From positions 20,293-84,292 of the forward strand of contig JAZLGU010000035.1 in assembly GCA_045616485.1 (NCBI GenBank): a DNA stretch of 64,000 nucleotides, in the 5' to 3' direction. Positions 52,646 to 60,809 of this stretch are shown here, one piece after another. The stretch comes from RGIG3528 sp045616485 (GTDB lineage Bacteria > Bacillota > Clostridia > Lachnospirales > Lachnospiraceae). The position numbers and the translations under genes are program-made. Positions within the stretch are counted from its first letter, which is position 1; the number at the start of each line of letters is the position of its first letter. Below the pieces are notes generated by a model. The model made no database searches and was not told the DNA's origin. It worked only from the letters and a program-made list of their open reading frames with translations.

Positions 52646-54334
52646 ATGGCTAAGGAAGTTATGGAACAGTTGAAAAATCTGGTAGATGAGGAGCGCTATG
52701 AAGAAGCAGCTGCTCTTCTTCCCGATGTGAAGGAAAGGAATGCCAAGACTGTTTCAGAAATGATGGCATTGGCCAAGGTGCTGGGCAAGACCGGTGAGAT
52801 GGAAAAAGCAGAAAAGCTTTATCTTAAAGCTTATAAGAAGCGACCTTCCAGACTGGTGCTTAAAGACATTATGCAGATGTTTATTGAGAACAATTTGGCC
52901 AATGAAGCAGAGAATTACTATAACCAGTATATTGATCTGACTCCCGGGGATACTGTTACCAGACTGGCTGCCAAGTACAGAATAGAAAAAATACGTGGTA
53001 CAGAAGCCGGCTATCTGATCGGTCTTCTGCTGCAACTGAAGGAGCTGGACTATACAGAAGAGTATGGCTACGAGCTGTGCAAACAGTACTACAAAAACAA
53101 TGATGAAGAGGCCTGCCGCAAGGAGTGTGCAGAGCTGATTGATGCTTATCCGGATACAAAAGAGGCTGAAAAGGCTAAGAAGCTTGTCGCAGTTATGAAC
53201 GGCGAGATATCCGCGGATGAGATTAAAAAAAAATCCGGCTTATCAGAGGTACCTGAAGCTCCGATAACTGCCAAGGAAATCAGCACTAAAGACCTGCCTA
53301 CCATAGAGTTTACTGAAGAAGAGGCCACTCATGAAGAGACTGAGAATCTTATAGCCAGTAGTGTGCAGGATATTATTTCAGAAGAAGTATCTTTAGAGCC
53401 TATAGAAGAAATAAAGGAAGAAACTGTAGAAGAGCCTGCACTAGAGCCGGTAGAAGAGTCTGCAGAAGAGTCTGTACTAGAGCCGGCAGAAGAGCCGGTG
53501 CCGGTAAGAATCTATGCAGAGACCTATACGCCCAAATGCGTTTTGGGGAAGGAAGACTTTGCAGAGACCAAGTCCAGAAAGCTGATTGCACAGAATAAGA
53601 TAGAGATAGAGGTTATTTTTGGCCAGTTTTTCAGAAATGCCAAGATACGTCGCCAGATATATAACAGCATGGAGCTGGCCCTTATAGATAAGGGAAATCC
53701 ATGGATACTGGTAACAGGTGAAAGAAAAACCGGCCGCACCACTTTTGCCAAAAAGTTTATTTTCTGCCTGTTTTCTGCAGGCCTCATTGGGGATAAAAAG
53801 GTGGCAGTGACGAAGGCTTCTGTTATCAACAAGCTGACATCTGAGGAAGTGGCAGAAAGGACTAATGGCTGCAATCTTATAGTGGAAAAGGCTGCTGAGC
53901 TCACAGAGCAGGGATTATTAACATTAAAGAATTTAAAGACACAGAAGCACAAAAAAATCTGTATCATTTTAGAGGATACAGACACTGCTTTTGCAACATT
54001 TATTAAGAATTCATTACCTTCCGGAATTAACATTAACAACAGGATTCATTTACCGAAATATAATACAGAGGACCTGTTAGGATTTGTCTATGATTATGTC
54101 AGCGCGCAGGATTATGCTATGGAAAAAGTGGCAGCGGACCTGGTGGTGTCCTGTATTAATGCGACCAGAGCCATGGAGCCGGGAGAACGCTTTATGCATG
54201 CTCTTCAGGTGGCCAGGCAATCTGTGGAGACCGCTGACAAAAGAGTAGCTCCGGAGATATTAAAAATGGCCGCAGAAGCGGCCTTTCAAGAGTATTACAG
54301 TCTTACAATAATCAGAGAGGATATCACACCTTAA
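52646..54334 (+). CDS. TPR protein with C-terminal P-loop ATPase-like domain
   Basis: Unknown role. Residues 1-195 of the 562 aa are TPR-like helical pairs (EKAEKLYLKAYKKRPSR, AENYYNQYIDLTPGD). About 215-300 is an acidic linker of repeated EEP-type units, coded by a degenerate DNA repeat. About 330-555 is an AAA-like domain with Walker A GERKTGRTT near 357, where Arg replaces the usual Lys, and Walker B-like ICIILEDTD. TPR plus AAA recalls EccA/CbxX-type proteins, but no secretion genes are near. The Arg may weaken ATP hydrolysis. The start ATG has GAGGTG before it. Its last 11 bases overlap the convergent small gene. Confidence 0.72.
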   Translation: MAKEVMEQLKNLVDEERYEEAAALLPDVKERNAKTVSEMMALAKVLGKTGEMEKAEKLYLKAYKKRPSRLVLKDIMQMFIENNLANEAENYYNQYIDLTPGDTVTRLAAKYRIEKIRGTEAGYLIGLLLQLKELDYTEEYGYELCKQYYKNNDEEACRKECAELIDAYPDTKEAEKAKKLVAVMNGEISADEIKKKSGLSEVPEAPITAKEISTKDLPTIEFTEEEATHEETENLIASSVQDIISEEVSLEPIEEIKEETVEEPALEPVEESAEESVLEPAEEPVPVRIYAETYTPKCVLGKEDFAETKSRKLIAQNKIEIEVIFGQFFRNAKIRRQIYNSMELALIDKGNPWILVTGERKTGRTTFAKKFIFCLFSAGLIGDKKVAVTKASVINKLTSEEVAERTNGCNLIVEKAAELTEQGLLTLKNLKTQKHKKICIILEDTDTAFATFIKNSLPSGININNRIHLPKYNTEDLLGFVYDYVSAQDYAMEKVAADLVVSCINATRAMEPGERFMHALQVARQSVETADKRVAPEILKMAAEAAFQEYYSLTIIREDITP

Positions 54335-54659
54335 ACTGAAGCTTCATGGATTCCTTTAAGGACTGTCCACCCATGGATTTAACGTTTTTTGAAACATAGA
54401 GGTTATAGGAGGCATCTTTTGCATATGCATCCAGTGGCTCTATCTCAATCTCCTGAGTATCAGCATTGTAGCGGATGGAGGTCTTAAGTTTATTATCACT
54501 CATATCAGTTACGAACAGGTTGGAATTGTTCACTGAAGATGGGTCTAATGGGGCAGAAAATTTAATACGCCACACAAAACGACCGGTTTTAAATTTGAGA
54601 TTCTGTTTTACCTTGCCCTCTACTGCTTCAGGAGTAGATTCGATCTCAATAAAATTCAT
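54324..54659 (-). CDS. Small single-domain Ig-like protein (Big_5/SbsA type)
   Basis: A 111-aa beta-rich protein resembling one bacterial Ig-like domain of the Big_5 kind: FVWRIKFSAPLDPSSVNNSNLFVTD is the classic first half, with IEIEPLDAYAKDASYNLYVS and SMGGQSLKESMKLQFKV completing the fold. Such domains are normally parts of secreted proteins, yet this one stands alone and has no signal peptide. A GGAAGGGG ribosome site before the ATG supports translation. It overlaps tail to tail with the TPR/P-loop gene. Function unknown. Confidence 0.75.
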   Translation of the reverse strand: MNFIEIESTPEAVEGKVKQNLKFKTGRFVWRIKFSAPLDPSSVNNSNLFVTDMSDNKLKTSIRYNADTQEIEIEPLDAYAKDASYNLYVSKNVKSMGGQSLKESMKLQFKV

Positions 54660-54780
54660 AGTAGCCCCTTCCGGATAAAAAGTCTGTTATCCACAGTGTT
54701 TATGCAGTTATTGTACTCTTATTTCCGGTGAAATACAAGGAAGGAATAAAGAAGAGAATTAGTAAAGAATAAAAAATATC

Positions 54781-54809
54781 TTTACAAATTCTTAATAAAG
54801 CCTTATAAT
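54781..54809 (+). promoter_or_regulatory. Consensus-like promoter of murA
   Basis: TTTACA (54781-54786), 17-bp spacer, TATAAT (54804-54809). The start near 54816 falls at the first base of the leader structure, leaving about 115 bases before the murA ATG. Confidence 0.8.
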
Positions 54810-54815
54810 TGAGGG

Positions 54816-54895
54816 TGCATCTCTAGGACGTGAGTCCTAAAAAGGCAAGTCGAAGCCTTCGGGCCTCGGAAGAAAATAGGAGAATGCTCTTAGTG
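54816..54895 (+). ncRNA. Structured murA leader RNA, candidate three-way junction
   Basis: Base pairing seen by eye: P1, GCATCTCT (54817-54824) with GGAG-A-ATGC (54879-54887); P2, AGGAC-GTGA-GTCCT (54825-54838); P3, CGAAGCC-TTCG-GGCCTCG (54851-54868). A/G-rich joining strands are AAAAAGGCAAGT and GAAGAAAATA. The first paired base coincides with the predicted transcript start. This is a compact fold of the kind used by riboswitches or protein-bound leaders. No known class fits. P1 release would change access to the region ahead of murA. It shares short motifs with the small RNA at 11417. Confidence 0.5.
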
Positions 54896-54929
54896 TATTA
54901 TCATAAATATTACATTGGAGTCGAGATAT

Positions 54930-56228
54930 ATGGATCAATATGTTATTAAAGGCGGTGTCCCCCTTCACGGTGAGGTTACCATTAGTGGTGCCAAGAATTC
55001 CGCACTGGGTATTGTCGCTGCCGCAGCATTAACTGAAGAGACGGTTACAATAAAAAATGTCCCTGACATCAGAGATATTAATGTTTTGTTGCGTGCTATG
55101 GAGGAGATTGGCGCCAGGGTTGATCGCATTGGTGCTCAGACAGTTCGTATCAATGCGAAGAATGTTTCTCCTTTAGCTGTAGACAGCGAGTATGTCAGAA
55201 AGATTAGAGGTTCCTATTACCTTATAGGAGCTTTGCTGGGACGTTTCAATAAAGCACAGGTAGTATTGCCCGGTGGCTGTAATATAGGACCCCGTCCTAT
55301 TGACCAGCATGTTAAAGGCTTCGAGAAGCTGGGCGCCAAAGTAGAGATGAAGCATGGTATGGTAGTCGCTGAGGCTGCCAAGCTTACAGGCTCCCATATC
55401 TACCTTGATATGGCTTCCGTAGGTGCTACTATCAATATCATGCTGGCCGCATGTATGGCTGAGGGCCAGACTACCATAGAGAATCCTGCCAAGGAGCCTC
55501 ATGTAGTAGATGTAGCCAATTTCCTTAACAGTATGGGTGCCAATATTAAGGGTGCCGGTACTGATGTTATCAGAGTTACAGGCGTGAAGAAGCTTCATGC
55601 TACAACATATTCCATTATTCCTGACCAGATAGAGGCAGGTACCTTTATGGTAGCAGCAGCTGCTACCCGTGGTGACGTAGTTATTAAAAATGTCATCCCT
55701 AAGCATCTGGAGGCTATTACAGCAAAGCTTCTGGAGGTAGGCGTAGAGGTGGATGAGATGGATGATGCGGTACGTGTTCATTGTGACAAGCGTACAGGCA
55801 ATACCCATATTAAGACTCTTCCATATCCCGGCTTCCCTACAGACATGCAGCCTCAGATTACTACACTCTTAGTTTTATCCAAGGGCACATCAGTTATTAC
55901 TGAAGGCATCTATGAGAGCAGATTTAAGTATGTAGATGAGCTGGTACGTATGGGCGCCAGCATCAAGGTGGAGAATGCTACCGCTGTTGTTGACGGTGTT
56001 GAGGGTCTTACCGGAGCTACACTTTCTGCATCTGATCTTCGAGCAGGCGCAGCACTCGTTATTGCAGGTCTTACTGCAGAGGGCTTCACCACAGTAGAGA
56101 ATATCGAGTATGTGGAGCGCGGCTATGAGAAGTTTGAAGAAAAGCTGAATAAGCTTGGAGCTATCATCAAGAAGATTGATTCAGAAGATGAAAAAGCTAT
56201 TAGAAAATTCAAATTGAAAGTTTGCTGA
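54930..56228 (+). CDS. murA: UDP-N-acetylglucosamine 1-carboxyvinyltransferase
   Basis: First committed step of peptidoglycan synthesis: moves enolpyruvate from PEP to UDP-GlcNAc; fosfomycin target. The 432-aa protein has SGAKNSALG with the Lys/Asn pair near 22, PGGCNIGPRPIDQH with the catalytic Cys near 116 (Cys, so the fosfomycin-sensitive form), and PGFPTDMQPQ with the late Asp. The ATG at 54930 has GGAG 9 bases before; an upstream TTG at 54915 is less likely. It stands alone under its own promoter with a folded leader and a terminator. Confidence 0.97.
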   Translation: MDQYVIKGGVPLHGEVTISGAKNSALGIVAAAALTEETVTIKNVPDIRDINVLLRAMEEIGARVDRIGAQTVRINAKNVSPLAVDSEYVRKIRGSYYLIGALLGRFNKAQVVLPGGCNIGPRPIDQHVKGFEKLGAKVEMKHGMVVAEAAKLTGSHIYLDMASVGATINIMLAACMAEGQTTIENPAKEPHVVDVANFLNSMGANIKGAGTDVIRVTGVKKLHATTYSIIPDQIEAGTFMVAAAATRGDVVIKNVIPKHLEAITAKLLEVGVEVDEMDDAVRVHCDKRTGNTHIKTLPYPGFPTDMQPQITTLLVLSKGTSVITEGIYESRFKYVDELVRMGASIKVENATAVVDGVEGLTGATLSASDLRAGAALVIAGLTAEGFTTVENIEYVERGYEKFEEKLNKLGAIIKKIDSEDEKAIRKFKLKVC

Positions 56229-56252
56229 TTATAATCAGTTGGAAATAAAAAT

Positions 56253-56286
56253 CCCAGCTACAGGATAGCCTGTATGCTGGGTTTTT
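56253..56286 (+). terminator. Intrinsic terminator of murA
   Basis: CCCAGC (56253-56258) with GCTGGG (56276-56281), inner ACAGG/CCTGT, then five T. An A tract on the left makes partial activity on minus possible for the HD-GYP gene. Confidence 0.88.
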
Positions 56287-56311
56287 ATTATCTAATTACT
56301 ATTAAATTGAT

Positions 56312-57442
56312 TTATACGATTCCTACTATGTTCAAATCTCTTTCCTTGGAAAGATCAACACATTTGGAATTCAAAAGCTTGATGATGGGGCGGGCTGGTG
56401 TATGCTTGTTAACCATAACGATTTCACCTATATTACCGTTACTTAATAAAACATACTGGTGCTGATAGGTAGATACTACATGATCCATGAAAGTCATAAG
56501 ATATTTTGTATCATACTTGGTCAGGCCATCTTTTTCAAATTCATTTAATACTTCCAAAGGACAGATAGGACCACGATAGCAACGGGCTGCAGTCATGGCG
56601 TCATATACATCTGCTATAGCAACAATCTTGGCAAAATCATCGATCTGGTCTGCTGTGCGGTGCTCAGGATATCCACTGCCATCGCAACGCTCGTGATGCT
56701 GGAGAGCGGCCAGATGAATTCTTTTATCTATAGGTAAATTCTTTATAAGGTCATACCCGGCTGTAGTATGAGACTTTATAATCTCGTACTCGTCCGCAGT
56801 CAAGGCACCTTTTTTCTTAAGTATTCTGTCAGGAATGGTAAGCTTGCCGACATCGTGAAGGAGACCTGCCAGTGTCAGTAACTCCAGCTCGCTTTTGCTC
56901 ATCTTGAGCCACTGTCCGAATACATTGCAGATAAGGGCAACATTGATGCCGTGTACAAAGGTAAGATCGTCCAGGGAGCGGATACACATAAGCATATCCA
57001 GAAGCTTACCGGAAGTTTCTACTGAATTGTACATATGCTTTACCTGATCTAAAAGCTCTGCAGTATTTAAACCACCCTTGCTTTTAGCAAAATTACTAAG
57101 AGTATTGGAGTAAACGTCCAATGTCTGCTTGTAATTCTGGGCAAACTTTTTATAGTCTTCGCTTTTCTTTACTCTTTCGGTGTAGGAAATAGACTCATCT
57201 GGAGAGCTTTCTGTCAGCTCTACGGCTTTGCGTTTCTGAACAGGCTTTTCCGCCGGAGTATCTCCGGGCTCATCTACGAAAACATATATTTCACGAACAG
57301 AATAAAACTTAAGACGTGTAATACTTCTGTCAGTCAGCACGGTGCCTTTATTTAACACCATCTGATCGCCGGAAGTATAGACGTCGTCAGCGACAGTCAT
57401 TCCAGGTTTAATTTTGGCAGTTGATATTTTCTGCGTCGTCAT
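56312..57442 (-). CDS. HD-GYP domain protein, probable cyclic-di-GMP phosphodiesterase
   Basis: Predicted to degrade cyclic di-GMP and so tune motility or surface adhesion. The 376-aa protein has an N-terminal domain (1-55: IKPGMTVADDVYTSGDQMVLNKG) common before HD-GYP, a Lys/Glu-rich linker, and the catalytic domain: HGINVAL, LLHDVGKLTIPD, KSHTTAGYDLI, and HHERCDGSGYP near 245. The C-terminal tail of about 60 residues looks PilZ-like only in length. No membrane helices. The ATG at 57442 follows GGAGGGA. The window's flagellar genes make a motility link plausible. Confidence 0.93.
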   Translation of the reverse strand: MTTQKISTAKIKPGMTVADDVYTSGDQMVLNKGTVLTDRSITRLKFYSVREIYVFVDEPGDTPAEKPVQKRKAVELTESSPDESISYTERVKKSEDYKKFAQNYKQTLDVYSNTLSNFAKSKGGLNTAELLDQVKHMYNSVETSGKLLDMLMCIRSLDDLTFVHGINVALICNVFGQWLKMSKSELELLTLAGLLHDVGKLTIPDRILKKKGALTADEYEIIKSHTTAGYDLIKNLPIDKRIHLAALQHHERCDGSGYPEHRTADQIDDFAKIVAIADVYDAMTAARCYRGPICPLEVLNEFEKDGLTKYDTKYLMTFMDHVVSTYQHQYVLLSNGNIGEIVMVNKHTPARPIIKLLNSKCVDLSKERDLNIVGIV

Positions 57443-57571
57443 ACGTGTAATCCCTCCAGGGTATTAGATACAGATACCCAATTACTAGATTATATGAAAA
57501 AAACAGATTGGTCAATATCCATGACCAATCTGTTCGAAAAATATTAGAATTATTTTAGAAGTAGTACCAAA

Positions 57572-58768
57572 TTAGGCTAATGCAGCCTGAAGCTCGGATA
57601 CTTTATCCACACGCTCCCAAGGAAGATCAAGATCTGTACGACCGAAGTGGCCATAGGCAGCTGTCTGCTTGTAGATAGGACGACGCAGATCCAGCATCTG
57701 AATAATGCCTGCGGGACGCAGATCGAAAGTCTTCTTTACCAGATCGGTAAGAGCATTGTCGGAAAGCTTGCCGGTACCAAAGGTATCGATCATAACGGAT
57801 GTAGGCTCTGCTACACCGATAGCGTAGGAAAGCTGTACTTCACATCTTTTTGCAAGACCTGCGGCTACGATATTTTTAGCAACATAGCGGGCAGCATAAG
57901 CAGCAGAACGGTCTACTTTTGTGCAGTCCTTACCGGAGAAAGCGCCGCCGCCGTGACGAGCGTAGCCACCATAAGTATCTACGATAATCTTACGACCGGT
58001 AAGTCCGGAGTCTCCGCAAGGTCCGCCGATAACGAAACGACCTGTAGGATTGATCAGGAAACGTGTATTTTCATCTACCAGCTCTGCAGGAACTACAGGG
58101 TCAATAACAAATTCACGGATGTCTGCATGTATCTGCTCCTGCTGTACTTCAGGACCATGCTGAGTGGAAATAACAACTGTGTTAACGTGAACAGGATTGC
58201 CGTTTTCGTCATATTCAACGGTAACCTGGCTTTTACCATCCGGACGAAGATAAGGAAGAATGCCATCCTTACGTACCTTGGTCAGCTGACGTGTCAGCTT
58301 GTGAGCAAGAGCGATAGGATAAGGCATAAGCTCCTCGGTCTCATCGGAAGCGTATCCGAACATCATACCCTGGTCGCCTGCACCAATAGCAGCGATCTCG
58401 GAGTCGGACATCTTATTTTCCTTAGCTTCGAGGGCCTTATCTACACCCATAGCTATATCTGCAGACTGCTTGTCAAGTGCCACAAGTACGCCGCAGGTAT
58501 TGCCATCAAATCCAATCTCTGAGGAATTGTAACCGATATCACATACGGTCTTTCTTACGATTTTCTGATAATCTACATTGGCAGTAGTAGTGATCTCACC
58601 CATAACTACTACAAAACCTGTAGTGCAGGCAGTCTCGCAGGCAACTCTTGCCATAGGATCCTGCTCCATAATAGCATCCAGGATAGCGTCTGAGATATTA
58701 TCGCAGACTTTGTCAGGATGGCCTTCAGTTACTGACTCTGAAGTAAAAAGTCTTTTTTCTTTTTCCAT
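57572..58768 (-). CDS. metK: S-adenosylmethionine synthetase
   Basis: Makes SAM from methionine and ATP. The 398-aa protein has SESVTEGHPDKVCD, GEITTTANVDY, GAGDQGMMFGYA, GGPCGDSGLTGRKIIVDTYGG and GGGAFSGKDCTKVDRS, all signature segments, and normal length. AAGGAA lies 5 bases before the ATG. Expression is controlled by the SAM-I riboswitch and terminator upstream (58810-58975): when SAM is plentiful, transcription should stop before the gene. Confidence 0.98.
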   Translation of the reverse strand: MEKEKRLFTSESVTEGHPDKVCDNISDAILDAIMEQDPMARVACETACTTGFVVVMGEITTTANVDYQKIVRKTVCDIGYNSSEIGFDGNTCGVLVALDKQSADIAMGVDKALEAKENKMSDSEIAAIGAGDQGMMFGYASDETEELMPYPIALAHKLTRQLTKVRKDGILPYLRPDGKSQVTVEYDENGNPVHVNTVVISTQHGPEVQQEQIHADIREFVIDPVVPAELVDENTRFLINPTGRFVIGGPCGDSGLTGRKIIVDTYGGYARHGGGAFSGKDCTKVDRSAAYAARYVAKNIVAAGLAKRCEVQLSYAIGVAEPTSVMIDTFGTGKLSDNALTDLVKKTFDLRPAGIIQMLDLRRPIYKQTAAYGHFGRTDLDLPWERVDKVSELQAALA

Positions 58769-58809
58769 GATATTCCTTTCTATTCTTTTTTTCCTATGAG
58801 CGATATAGG

Positions 58810-58838
58810 AAAAAAACAGGCCCGCAGTAAGCGGACCC
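58810..58838 (-). terminator. Riboswitch-controlled terminator before metK
   Basis: On minus, GGTCCGC and GCGGGCC arms around TTACT (about 58837-58819), then TG and seven T residues. It lies 20 bases after the aptamer and about 45 bases before metK. Confidence 0.9.
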
Positions 58839-58857
58839 TAATTAATCATTTAGAATC

Positions 58858-58975
58858 CTCTTATTGTTCGATCATTACTTTTAAATAATGATAATCGCTC
58901 AATTTGGCACCTTCCCGAAACGGGGGTTGTCGTGACTTCATAGAGCTGTTTACTCTCCGTCACTCGTAATAAGAG
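58858..58975 (-). promoter_or_regulatory. SAM-I (S-box) riboswitch aptamer
   Basis: On minus the P1 arms CTCTTATT (58975-58968) and AATAAGAG (58865-58858) close the structure. Conserved S-box blocks in order: a GACGGAGAG segment after P1, CTATGAAGTCACGACAACC with the ATGAA and GCAACC-like core, and GGAAGGTGCCAA. A long P4 stem before the P1 3' arm is A/T-rich. It binds SAM and favours the downstream terminator. The position directly before metK fits. Confidence 0.95.
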
Positions 58976-59002
58976 ATCAGTGCATAAAAATGTACAATAG
59001 GG

Positions 59003-59031
59003 ATTATGGACTCAAAGCGCGTTTTTGTCAA
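59003..59031 (-). promoter_or_regulatory. Promoter of the metK riboswitch transcript
   Basis: On minus, TTGACA (59031-59026), 17-bp spacer, CATAAT (59008-59003). The start near 58996 leaves about 20 bases before the aptamer. The first 32-bp repeat begins only 20 bp upstream of the -35 box. Confidence 0.78.
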
Positions 59032-59050
59032 GAAAATTTCAATAAAGTAT

Positions 59051-59142
59051 TTGTCACGGGGACGTTTCTCACTGTCAATTTTTTGTCACGGGGACGTTTC
59101 TCACTGTCAACTTTTTGTCACGGGGACGTTTCTAATTGTCAA
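59051..59142 (+). repeat. REP-like repeat cluster A, three direct copies
   Basis: Copies start at 59051, 59083 and 59115, a 32-bp period. Each is TTGTCACGGGGACGTTTC followed by TCACTGTCAA (third copy TAATTGTCAA). The ends TTGTCA and TGTCAA make each copy an imperfect palindrome. The remaining sequence from 59143 to 59332 is A/T-rich with only weak promoter-like elements. Confidence 0.9.
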
Positions 59143-59332
59143 CTTTTCACGAAACAGGGAAAAACCGTCAGAATTTGTTGGACTTTTGTTGGAAAATATC
59201 TGATATACTCGGTTCGGGAGTTTATATTTATAAACTTTTTACACTTTACCACTTCACAAAAGTTACAAATGTGCTAAACTTATAAAGTATATAAGGAATT
59301 CATATATATTATTACTTTGGGGTAAAATTTGT

Positions 59333-60808
59333 ATGACGCTTCGAAAAAAATTAATGGTAGCTTTTTTGGGGATTCTGGTCCTGCCGATGATATTGGTAGG
59401 TCTTATAGGATTTGTTACTATAAAAATTCAGATGCATCAGCTGAATCGTGAGTACGATTCAAATTATACATTTTTTTCCGTAATTAATGAGCCGCTTCAG
59501 ATCATGTACCAGATAACCGAAGCTCCTTTAGAGGAGCTCAGGGAGAACGGACACAATGGCTCTCAAAAGCTAAAGGACATGGATTATCTTGCTGACGTCA
59601 ATGATACGTTAAGAAAAAGATACTCCTATCTGGTGGTTATAAAAAATAAAAATCCTATATTTATAGGAGATAAAGAAGATTACAGTGAGCACGGAGAGGA
59701 AATACTGCCTGCCATTGGCGTATCTTCGTATAAAGCAGGTACTTATATTTATGTAGATGAGCCTTTGCTGGTAAAGCATGAGGATTTTACTTATCTCGAC
59801 GGTGAGGATGGCGTATGCCTCATCGTTACAAGGGTTTCACCTATTGTGAATAATATCAGGATAAGTATTTTGGCCATTCTTATTACCGGAATATTTGCCC
59901 TGGCAGTCACTGCTTTATCTGTAAGTGCTTGGCTTTTCAGAGGCATTCTTTTACCGATTGACACCTTAAGAAAGGCTACCAGAGAGATTGGCTCCGGTAA
60001 TCTGAATTATAAGGTGGAGCGTAATTCCACAGATGAGATAGGCCAGCTGTGTGATGACTTTGAAGAGATGAGGCGACACCTTAAGACGCAAATCGACTCA
60101 AAGGAACAGTATGAGATAGATTCCAGAGAGATGATAAGCAATATTTCCCACGATTTGAAGACTCCGCTTACTGCCATTAAGGGCTATGCGGAAGGAATGC
60201 TGGACGGGGTAGCCGAGTCACCGGAAAAAAGGCAGAAGTACCTGAAGACTATAGTTGCCAGGGCCACAGATATGACAGGGCTGGTAGACGAGCTTTCATA
60301 CTATTCCAAGCTGGATACCAATAAGCTGCCTTATAAATTTGAGACGGTGCCTGCTAATGCGTATTTCAGCGACTGCGTAGAGGAAAATGCACTGGAGCTG
60401 GAAATGAAGGATTTCGAAATAAGTTTCGAGAGCCAGATAGCAAATGATATCAGCGTTATTATGGACTGCGAGCAGATAAGACGTGTTATGAACAATCTTA
60501 TAGGCAATGCAGTTAAGTATAGAAATGAAGATATACATGGTGTGTTGGCTGTAAAGCTGACTGACGCTGATGATTCCGTAAGAATATCTGTGATAGACAA
60601 CGGCATAGGTATTTCCAAGGAAGCATTACCGCACATTTTTGACAGATTTTATCGTGCGGACAAATCAAGAACTGCCGGTCGGGCCGGAACGGGCCTTGGC
60701 CTTGCAATAGTGAAAAAAATAGTGGTGGAACACGGGGGCAGAGTGTTTGCCAGAAGCGAGATAGGAAAAGGAACAACTATTTCGTTTACGGTAAAGAAAG
60801 GAGCATAA
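59333..60808 (+). CDS. Membrane sensor histidine kinase
   Basis: Detects an unknown external signal and phosphorylates the partner regulator. The 491-aa protein has TM1 at about 9-29, an extracellular sensor of about 150 residues, TM2 at about 180-203, HAMP (about 204-257), and HisKA with SNISHDLKTPLTAI (His near 273). The ATPase domain follows: NNLIGNAVKYR (N box), DNGIGISKE (G1) and GTGLGLAIVKK (G2). The ATG at 59333 has only GGGG as ribosome site. The regulator gene follows 1 bp after its stop. The pair is bordered on both sides by 32-bp repeat clusters. The sensor domain is not recognised. Confidence 0.94.
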   Translation: MTLRKKLMVAFLGILVLPMILVGLIGFVTIKIQMHQLNREYDSNYTFFSVINEPLQIMYQITEAPLEELRENGHNGSQKLKDMDYLADVNDTLRKRYSYLVVIKNKNPIFIGDKEDYSEHGEEILPAIGVSSYKAGTYIYVDEPLLVKHEDFTYLDGEDGVCLIVTRVSPIVNNIRISILAILITGIFALAVTALSVSAWLFRGILLPIDTLRKATREIGSGNLNYKVERNSTDEIGQLCDDFEEMRRHLKTQIDSKEQYEIDSREMISNISHDLKTPLTAIKGYAEGMLDGVAESPEKRQKYLKTIVARATDMTGLVDELSYYSKLDTNKLPYKFETVPANAYFSDCVEENALELEMKDFEISFESQIANDISVIMDCEQIRRVMNNLIGNAVKYRNEDIHGVLAVKLTDADDSVRISVIDNGIGISKEALPHIFDRFYRADKSRTAGRAGTGLGLAIVKKIVVEHGGRVFARSEIGKGTTISFTVKKGA

Positions 60809-60809
60809 A

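Noticed and set aside
53390..53510. Degenerate DNA repeat of GAAGAGCC-type units
   Set aside because: It encodes the acidic linker of the TPR/P-loop protein in frame; low-complexity coding sequence explains it.
55173..55808. Minus-strand frame of 211 codons opposite murA
   Set aside because: Antisense shadow of murA; no motif or ribosome site.
57647..58522. Plus-strand frame of 291 codons opposite metK
   Set aside because: Complementary to a fully conserved metK, with no ribosome site and shadow-like composition.
59051..59142. Tandem repeats suggesting a CRISPR array
   Set aside because: The 28-base units are separated by only 4 bases, are imperfect palindromes, and recur in inverted clusters; there are no spacers and no cas genes.
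58990..59277. Plus-strand frames running through repeat cluster A
   Set aside because: The codons are repeat units read in frame because the 32-bp period and base content avoid stops locally; no ribosome site or homology.
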